Assembly (NCBI RefSeq): GCF_035222375.1
Contig: NC_085891.1
Span: 744,001-808,000 of the forward strand
Direction of reading: 5' to 3'
Origin: Podospora pseudocomata
Lineage: Eukaryota; Ascomycota; Sordariomycetes; Sordariales; Podosporaceae
Length of the DNA stretch: 64,000 nucleotides
Positions 57,994-64,000 of this stretch are shown here, piece after piece (the stretch's first letter is position 1; each line of letters opens with the position of its first letter). Made by a program: the position numbers and the translations under genes. The notes beneath the pieces are model-generated. The model searched no databases, had not been told where the DNA came from, and saw nothing but the letters and a program-made list of their open reading frames with translations.

Positions 57994-60900
57994 CTATGTC
58001 ATGACGACATCCTCTGACTCTTTCACTTCAAGCTTTTCAACACCCTCTTGAGTTTTGACTTCCTCTGACTTTGCGTCGCCCTCAGAGCTGGTCACCTCGA
58101 GTTTCTCCACAGGCTTCTCTGTACCTTCTGGCTTCTCACCACCCTCACCCTCCTTCACCAACTCCGCCACCTTCCCCCTATTCTTCCCCTTCCCCTTCTT
58201 CTGCTCCATCGCAGCCTTGGCATGCTCCAGCTTCTTCTTCTGCTTCTCCGCCTTCTTCCTCTCCTGCTCCTTCTTTTTCTCAGCCTTCTTTGCCGCCTCC
58301 TCCCCACCCTCCTCCCCTTCTTCCCCATCCTCCCCCTCCTTCTCCTTCATCTCCTCCTCCAACAACTTCTTAATCGCAGGAATAAACTCCTCCGCCTGCT
58401 TAAACTCCCCCAGCTTCACCCTCATATGATCAAACGCGTACAGCACCGCCGTGTCCTTCCCCAACTCTACCTTCTCCCCCTCCCCCTCAGGAGCAGGCAG
58501 CTTCGGGTACCGCTGGCTAAAATGCGTGAGCAAGATCCTTCTCGCGCCCATATCCCTCCCCACCGCGAGCGCCTCGCTGATGGTGGAATGTTTCTTCGCC
58601 ACGGCATCCCCTTTGAGCCCGTCTTCAAAGGTGCACTCGTGCAGCAGCAAATGCGCGCCCTTTCCTAGCTCCGCGAATTTCTTAGACGGGCGGCAGTCTC
58701 CAGAGTAGGCGATCTTCAGGCCAGAGGGGGCAAAGGTCATGACGATGGCGGTGGCATTTTGGCAGTGGTCTACCCAACAGATCTCCACCTTTGGGAAACG
58801 TTCCTGCATGGTATTGCACTCCGACTGGTTCAAGGTGGGCGGAAATTTCCAGCCCAAATCGGCGTTGGGCTGCCCCCCACGGTAGGGAACGATGCCGACT
58901 ACGCGGTCCAGACCCAGAGGCTCGACGCCGTCGTACTCGAGCATCCAGGAGTGGAACCCTCCGGTGGCGATGACACCGAGTAAAGCGTCGGTTCCGGCGG
59001 TCACCTTGTTCCAGCGGGCCATCATGCTGGCGGTGCCAAAGTGGTGGTCGGCGTGGAGATGGCTGATGTAAATGGCGCGGAGGTCTTTGAGGACCTCGTC
59101 TGTGCCTTCGTTACCATACAAACGGCGGAGTTGGCCAAGTGTGTTCTCTCCGCAGTCGAACAGGTAGCTGCCGTGGCCGGGGACACGGATGAGCGTGGCA
59201 GAGACGTTGCGGTACTTGGACGGCAAGGCAGAGCCGGTACCCAGCGGGATGATCTCTGTGTCACGGTTGGGGATATCCTTCTGGGATTCCTCAACTTCGA
59301 CAAGGAAGGCCGGGTCGGCAATCTTCTTGCTCGCCTCTCTTGCCATCTCTACCACCTCGCGGTGCTGTCCAACCAATGCCTTGAGGGTGCCTATTGGGTC
59401 GATAGGGGAAACCAAAAACTCTGAAGAAGGCCCTGGCTTGGGATGCAAGTTGATTCTGGCGCCAGCCGCGCCAACATCGCCCGCATCCACAGGGGCAAGC
59501 GGCCGGCTGTCGAACTTCAGTAGAGGGAACCGATCGGGGTCAATGAAATTCAGCTTGAGCGTCTTGTCGGCTGGATCTTGCAGTGCCAATGTGTTTGGGC
59601 AAACATCCTGGCCGAGCAGAACGTGTTGTACCGAAGGAAACTTCTTCATGAACTCAACGAGCCTCTCATCACGGTAAGCGCTAAAATGCTCCGACGAGAT
59701 CCAATACATCACGTCAATCCCGCTCATAAGCGCTGAATCCGACCACTCTGGACGAGCGAGGAAGCTGTTCACCATGTCTTCGGCTGGTATGTCGATCACG
59801 GCAAGGCCTCGCCCCGCGACAGTAGGCTCCATGACCATGTCAGGAGTCACCACTGTGCCATTCTCGAGCGTGATAGTTTCTCCATCGATCAACTTTTTGA
59901 AGTCAAACTTCGAAACACCAAGCTTGTTAGCTTCCTCGGGCTTGAACTTGCCACGTCGTGGGTGGCACTTGGCGATATAACACAGCGACTCGTTGGACGG
60001 CTTCGTAATGGGGAGCGTCTCAATCTTGGCCGCCGGCCATGGCGAACGGATCAAGACCCTAATATCTGGCAACTTTTCAGTGTTGCCAGGACGAGGCCCC
60101 TTGTACTCCTCGATCATACCGCCTTCGGAACGGAAAAAGATCTTGGCCAATGGGTCGGCATCGCGCAGGTTCACCTCGTGCAGGGTATCAAGACTCCACG
60201 TCGAAGAAAACATGCCCGCAACGGCAGCCTGTCTGATGTGCTGAGCCTCCGCATCCGAAAGCTCAGCCTGCTCTGTAACTGCCGTTTCGGCCTCTTCCTC
60301 CCCCTCCTCCAAGTCGCTGTGTTTGCGTTTTCTAGACCCTGGACGACTGGCGCTTGAATTCGAGGTTATTGGTAGGTGCCAGATACGGACGAGATCATCC
60401 TCAAAGTCGGGGATGGCACGGTCGTTTCTCTGAGACGGCGAATCGGTTCGGATCTCGTTCAGACTAAGGGGAATGCCCTTGCGGAAAATAAACCGTCGGG
60501 TAGTAGCCAGAGAATGTACCAAGTTCCTACCTCCGTAGATATGAAGGTCGTCGTCGATATCCCTGTCCTTCGACTTCAACCCCTTCGCTTCCCGCACGGC
60601 AAGCTCGTCGGCACGGGCAGCCTTTGCTCCTGCCACAACGTCGGCCAGAGTCAACATCAAGCCCGGCAACCCTCCCGTCGTGCTCCAGTCGACCGTGCCC
60701 GTGACAAAGATATTATGGATCTTCGCCATCGCAACCTTCCTCTGCACCATCGCCCTCTGTGTTCCCTCGGCCATGCGCCCAAAGAGATAACGGCGCCGGT
60801 CGAAATGCAGCAGCACACACGCCCCCGGCGTGTCAGCCGTGGGGGTGGTGACCACCTGGGTGTAGGAAGTCATCGTCTGGGCGTTGCCCTGGTTCTTTTC

Positions 60901-61182
60901 TGGGGCGACGGCCTTGTTTATCGTCGTGATTGTCGGGTTTAGCTCTCGAGGAATGTTCAACACAGCTCGGAGCGTGTGTCCTCTTGGTGACCGGCCTGGA
61001 TACGGAAACCAAACCGAGGTGCCGTCTGACAAGAGCTTGGGTATGTGGTGTCGGGTAATGACACCAATGTAGGAAGGAAAGCCAGGCGGGACCTTCTTCG
61101 TTCGTAGAGCAAGTTTCGAGGGGTGACTCTTTAAAGATGGTCGAGCAATCTTGAGGCGGCTTGGGAGGCGCAAGCGGTTCAT
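57994..61182 (-). CDS. Long-form tRNase Z (ELAC2/Trz1-like tRNA 3' endonuclease)
   Basis: One exon of 1,062 residues from ATG 61182. The basic, Ser-rich first 30 residues (MNRLRLPSRLKIARP) look like a mitochondrial presequence; an internal ATG at codon 104 (MTSYTQVV) could start a nuclear or cytosolic form. A degenerate N-terminal metallo-beta-lactamase half begins near 120 (ACVLLHFDRRRYLFGRMAEG) and contains TGTVDWSTTGGLPGL. The active half begins near 637 with EIIPLGTGSALPSKYRN, then YLFDCGENTLGQLRR, the metal motif SHLHADHHFG near 704, IAYSGDCRPS near 826, LLHECTFED and ILLTHFSQRYPKL. It cuts tRNA precursors after the discriminator base. The tail beyond residue 950 is a K/E-rich coiled stretch. 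The last 70 bases before the stop are codons for acidic and Val/Glu residues. A housekeeping gene, unusually long tail aside. Confidence 0.96.
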   Translation of the reverse strand: MNRLRLPSRLKIARPSLKSHPSKLALRTKKVPPGFPSYIGVITRHHIPKLLSDGTSVWFPYPGRSPRGHTLRAVLNIPRELNPTITTINKAVAPEKNQGNAQTMTSYTQVVTTPTADTPGACVLLHFDRRRYLFGRMAEGTQRAMVQRKVAMAKIHNIFVTGTVDWSTTGGLPGLMLTLADVVAGAKAARADELAVREAKGLKSKDRDIDDDLHIYGGRNLVHSLATTRRFIFRKGIPLSLNEIRTDSPSQRNDRAIPDFEDDLVRIWHLPITSNSSASRPGSRKRKHSDLEEGEEEAETAVTEQAELSDAEAQHIRQAAVAGMFSSTWSLDTLHEVNLRDADPLAKIFFRSEGGMIEEYKGPRPGNTEKLPDIRVLIRSPWPAAKIETLPITKPSNESLCYIAKCHPRRGKFKPEEANKLGVSKFDFKKLIDGETITLENGTVVTPDMVMEPTVAGRGLAVIDIPAEDMVNSFLARPEWSDSALMSGIDVMYWISSEHFSAYRDERLVEFMKKFPSVQHVLLGQDVCPNTLALQDPADKTLKLNFIDPDRFPLLKFDSRPLAPVDAGDVGAAGARINLHPKPGPSSEFLVSPIDPIGTLKALVGQHREVVEMAREASKKIADPAFLVEVEESQKDIPNRDTEIIPLGTGSALPSKYRNVSATLIRVPGHGSYLFDCGENTLGQLRRLYGNEGTDEVLKDLRAIYISHLHADHHFGTASMMARWNKVTAGTDALLGVIATGGFHSWMLEYDGVEPLGLDRVVGIVPYRGGQPNADLGWKFPPTLNQSECNTMQERFPKVEICWVDHCQNATAIVMTFAPSGLKIAYSGDCRPSKKFAELGKGAHLLLHECTFEDGLKGDAVAKKHSTISEALAVGRDMGARRILLTHFSQRYPKLPAPEGEGEKVELGKDTAVLYAFDHMRVKLGEFKQAEEFIPAIKKLLEEEMKEKEGEDGEEGEEGGEEAAKKAEKKKEQERKKAEKQKKKLEHAKAAMEQKKGKGKNRGKVAELVKEGEGGEKPEGTEKPVEKLEVTSSEGDAKSEEVKTQEGVEKLEVKESEDVVMT

Positions 61183-61491
61183 TGGGTCATGCCCGCGGCG
61201 CTATCCGACGAGGATCTGTTCATAATCGGGTTGAGCGCGGGTGCCTGTTGGCCGGTGAGTCAAGGACCGAAGCCGACGTACGGAAGTTGTGGTTATGGCG
61301 GGGCTGCCTGTCGCCCTTCAAACAATTGTTCAAGACCAGGCGCATTTTCTCTTTCTGCCGCTCCACCAAAGATTCACTATTTTAAAGTGGGGCAAACAAG
61401 ATATCATAAGGAAGGCGGTGTGGCAAGAGGGTTAGGGTTGTCTATCCAAAATATGTAGATTCATGGTCTCATCATTCATCACAACACCCCT
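61183..61491. other. Intergenic region between two minus-strand genes
   Basis: About 310 bases: tRNase Z promoter and 3' UTR of the App1-like gene. A compact spacing, no gene seen. Confidence 0.6.
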
Positions 61492-63873
61492 TTATCTTTT
61501 ATGGGCCTCCTTCAGCGCCTCCTTCACAATACCCTCCGCCTCCTTGATTACATCCTCGCCTCTTCTCCACGTGTACAGCGGCACTCCCATCCCATCCAGT
61601 GTCTCATGAGCTCGTGCCAACCGCCTTAGCCACATGTCCACCTTCTTGCTCAAAGCAGCTGCCGCATTGTTTGGTGGAACATTCGGGGGCGTCAGTGACC
61701 CTTGGCTAGAGGAAGTAGAGTGAATAATTCCATCAAAACTGGCGTTGGCTCGCTTCACTGGATGTTGCGCTTGCGGCAGACTCTGCGTACTCGATCCCGT
61801 CCCACTTCGCCTAGGTGGGGGAGGTGGCGGTGGTGTCGTTCTATCGCGGCTAGCAGCAGGAGAACTAGCGGTACTGGTGATTGGTGGTCGAGAGCCGCTC
61901 GACACAGATAATGCGTGAACACGGGGGTTGGGTGCAGAAGCAGGGCTGTCCCGCGAGCTAGCAGCTGTGTCTGATGCCGAGGCGCTCCTCAAAGCATCAG
62001 GTTTGGCAGGCCGAGGTGGTGGTGCCTTACGGAGGGGAAGTTCTGATGAAGGCACCGCCGTTCTCGGCCTCTCCTGGTTACTTTCTCTGCGGCTTTGGCT
62101 AGGGCTGACCTGAGTTGAGTCATCGGAGAAGTCGATCAAGGTCCCTTCCACAGGCCCTCTAGATCCCGCAGATGAGGCTGACGTTCGGGGAGGCAGTTGC
62201 GGCCGTGCTTCCTCATTTCTGGGCTCACTTTGCTGTTCAATCCTCGCTCGAGTAGCCCTTAGTGTACTCCGCTGGTCACTGTCAAGCTTGAACCCAGAGT
62301 CAAAAAAGCCAAGCTCGTCAGGGGTAGTGACATCGCGAATGAAGATACCCAGCACGCGCCCAGGATTCTGGACTGCAAGGTCGGTATAGACCTCGAGATC
62401 AGCCTCACCGCTGTCGCCTACTAGGATGAACCTCCTTTCAGGAAAGTCTCGCAAGATAGCCTCGAGTGTCCCCTTTTTCCTCTCCGCCACTGGTTCAAAA
62501 ATTCCTTGCAACATCCCGCTGTAGTGCTTCAGGTGTATAGAGCCCTGTGGCAGCCCAGCCATGTGGAAGAAGGTCGCAAGTACCGGAAACAATTGCCATG
62601 GACTGTTGGAGCAGTAATGCAACTGGACCCCAAGATCGTGCATAGTATGATACCACTCGGTGACTCCAGGAACAGTCAAATCCGCCAAATCTCGAATGAA
62701 AGTGTTACGGAAGATCTCACGAGCTCCCATGCCAATATTGGAGCGTTTGATTGTGTCGTCCACATCGCTGATCAAGCTTACACCGGTAGAATCGATAATC
62801 TCGATGGGATTTGTCGCTGAGATGTTTTCACTCGCCAGTACCCTAACATGGGTGGGCACAAAGTCCAGAAACACACGGACAATGAAATGCCCCGAGTCAT
62901 CTGTCTGTATCGTACGAGATCTCGATCGAGTATCGTTGTAGAAGAAGAGTGTGATTGGATGCTGGACAAGAGGCGTCGTCATGAACGGTCCTATTCGCGC
63001 CATGAGGTTCGCATTGGCCACTGCCAGCTCAGCCTCTGTCAGGTCGGCTGGCCCCCCCGTATTCGTCCTTGCCGGCAATGGTGGTGATGGTGGCGGGGAG
63101 TTCGAGGCTGTCCTACGGGCTGCAGTTCGTGGCCCCCGGGCCGAGTCACTTCGGTCTGGACCCTCGCTGTAGCCCCCTCTTGTCGCAACCTCCTCTTCCT
63201 CTCTGCCCTGCTTCTCAATCCTCTTTGCCTCTTCTGCGATTCTCTTCTCTTCTTTCATCTGCTCATGGTCCTCGGCTGACGAACCTCCCTGCGATGTCGT
63301 CGGTGGTGGAATGCCACTGAGCCTCCTGGCAAGACCAATCACCATGCGATTTCTTCTGGTCATCGGTCCCGTGTTGGGCATATATATCCAACCCCTGATG
63401 TCAACGTCCACGACCGCGTTATCGTCGGCATTCTTATCCCACTCATCCTTCCAAAACCGTTCCTGATTTTGCCCCTGAGACTGCCCATCCCTAGTCTGCT
63501 GCTGCTGCGGTTGTGTCTGAACCACCACATGACCAGGCGGGTGTCTTCCAGCTCCCTTCACATGCATCTTTGCATAAGTAGGAAAAAGAACCATCTGCTC
63601 CTCCCCCTTGTGAATGATCTTGACATCGGGAAACGACCCAGGAATAGAGTACTGGCTCGCATCCATAGACTCCACATTCCGTATCCGGGTGTTGTTGTAC
63701 TGCTCCTTGATCTCCGACGCAGCAGCAGCACCAGCGCGATATACACTCCCAGCAAAGGCAGCTAATTTCTTACGCCGGGCACCAGCCTCCCGTGGCGGTC
63801 CAGCCTCGCCACCGCTACCATAGCCGCTAGGGTTGGAGGCGTAATTATAGTTGTAACCATGACGTGACGCCAT
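61492..63873 (-). CDS. App1-like phosphatidate phosphatase (DUF2183 family)
   Basis: I place the start at ATG 63873 (MASRHGYNYNY), giving 793 residues; the frame stays open to the window edge at 64000 without another ATG, so an upstream exon or start outside the window is possible. A Gly/Tyr-rich N-terminus is followed by KKLAAFAGSVYRAG, then IHKGEEQMVLFPTYAKMHVKG and the RGWIYMPNTGPM block of the N-terminal App1 region. The catalytic HAD-like motif SDVDDTIKRSNIG lies near residue 368, followed by VPGVTEWYHTMHDLG, YCSNSPWQLFP, FILVGDSGEADLEVYTDLA and VLGIFIRDVTTPDE. The C-terminal 300 residues are Ser/Pro-rich with PPPPPPPRRS-like motifs that could bind SH3 domains. Yeast App1 dephosphorylates phosphatidate to diacylglycerol at actin patches. 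It is on the same strand as tRNase Z. Confidence 0.94.
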   Translation of the reverse strand: MASRHGYNYNYASNPSGYGSGGEAGPPREAGARRKKLAAFAGSVYRAGAAAASEIKEQYNNTRIRNVESMDASQYSIPGSFPDVKIIHKGEEQMVLFPTYAKMHVKGAGRHPPGHVVVQTQPQQQQTRDGQSQGQNQERFWKDEWDKNADDNAVVDVDIRGWIYMPNTGPMTRRNRMVIGLARRLSGIPPPTTSQGGSSAEDHEQMKEEKRIAEEAKRIEKQGREEEEVATRGGYSEGPDRSDSARGPRTAARRTASNSPPPSPPLPARTNTGGPADLTEAELAVANANLMARIGPFMTTPLVQHPITLFFYNDTRSRSRTIQTDDSGHFIVRVFLDFVPTHVRVLASENISATNPIEIIDSTGVSLISDVDDTIKRSNIGMGAREIFRNTFIRDLADLTVPGVTEWYHTMHDLGVQLHYCSNSPWQLFPVLATFFHMAGLPQGSIHLKHYSGMLQGIFEPVAERKKGTLEAILRDFPERRFILVGDSGEADLEVYTDLAVQNPGRVLGIFIRDVTTPDELGFFDSGFKLDSDQRSTLRATRARIEQQSEPRNEEARPQLPPRTSASSAGSRGPVEGTLIDFSDDSTQVSPSQSRRESNQERPRTAVPSSELPLRKAPPPRPAKPDALRSASASDTAASSRDSPASAPNPRVHALSVSSGSRPPITSTASSPAASRDRTTPPPPPPPRRSGTGSSTQSLPQAQHPVKRANASFDGIIHSTSSSQGSLTPPNVPPNNAAAALSKKVDMWLRRLARAHETLDGMGVPLYTWRRGEDVIKEAEGIVKEALKEAHKR

Positions 63874-64000
63874 CTTGCTTTCTCCGCCAGCGGTCTCGTC
63901 CGAGATCTCGTTCGGTTTTGCGCCTGGAGTCAAGCGTCGGGTGGGTTTTGCGCCGAGTTGGAATTGGCGACGAACAATGTCCACCAGCCTCCTTTGCTCC

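Overview
This window comes from a filamentous ascomycete, most likely a sordariomycete of the Sordariales type. The evidence is short introns (about 50-200 nt) with GTRNGT donors and CTAAC-like branch sites, GC-rich codon use with C- or G-ending codons, low-complexity Pro/Ser/Gln-rich proteins, and gene families typical of Pezizomycotina (a HET-domain protein, a CPS1/DIP2-like adenylation protein, a class II cAMP phosphodiesterase, a LAMMER kinase, a bZIP factor). I see no rRNA, convincing tRNA, CRISPR array, or complete transposon. Positions of introns were worked out by hand from splice signals and reading frame, and exon lengths were checked for frame.

Layout. 1-7 kb: the 3' end of a proline-rich protein gene (+), then a 1,205-aa HET-domain protein with a C-terminal membrane region (-). 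7-13 kb: a four-exon, 1,852-aa DMAP1-binding/double adenylation protein (DIP2/CPS1 type, -). 14.5-16.4 kb: a protein with a PARP-finger-like Cys/His cluster (+). 18.6-21.4 kb: low-affinity cAMP phosphodiesterase (+). 22-24.3 kb: single-pass membrane protein (-). 25.9-26.8 kb: flavin-reductase-like FMN-binding protein (+). 27.3-29.2 kb: a LIM-domain gene interrupted by an in-frame TAG (+). 29.7-32.0 kb: basic Ser/Pro-rich protein (-). 32.0-37.8 kb: a gene-poor stretch with a degenerate telomere-like tract and possible coding relics. 37.8-42.9 kb: bZIP factor with a GC-AG intron, then an Stm1/HABP4-type RGG ribosome-binding protein (+). 43.9-47.9 kb: MFS transporter (-) divergent from sideroflexin (+). 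47.9-52.4 kb: a second gene-poor stretch. 52.4-54.8 kb: six-exon LAMMER kinase (+). 56.2-57.8 kb: unrecognised protein (+). 58.0-61.2 kb: long-form tRNase Z (-). 61.5-64 kb: App1-like phosphatidate phosphatase (-).

The genes do not form a biosynthetic cluster. Most are conserved housekeeping or signalling functions: cAMP breakdown, LAMMER kinase signalling, tRNA 3' processing, ribosome preservation, mitochondrial amino-acid transport, and lipid metabolism. The lineage-variable items are the HET-membrane protein, the PARP-finger-like protein, the 56-kb orphan and the two gene-poor stretches. The points most worth a second look are the in-frame stop in the LIM gene, the HET-membrane fusion, the coding-like debris beside the telomere-like tract, and repeated intragenic switches of strand asymmetry (C-rich to G-rich coding strand).
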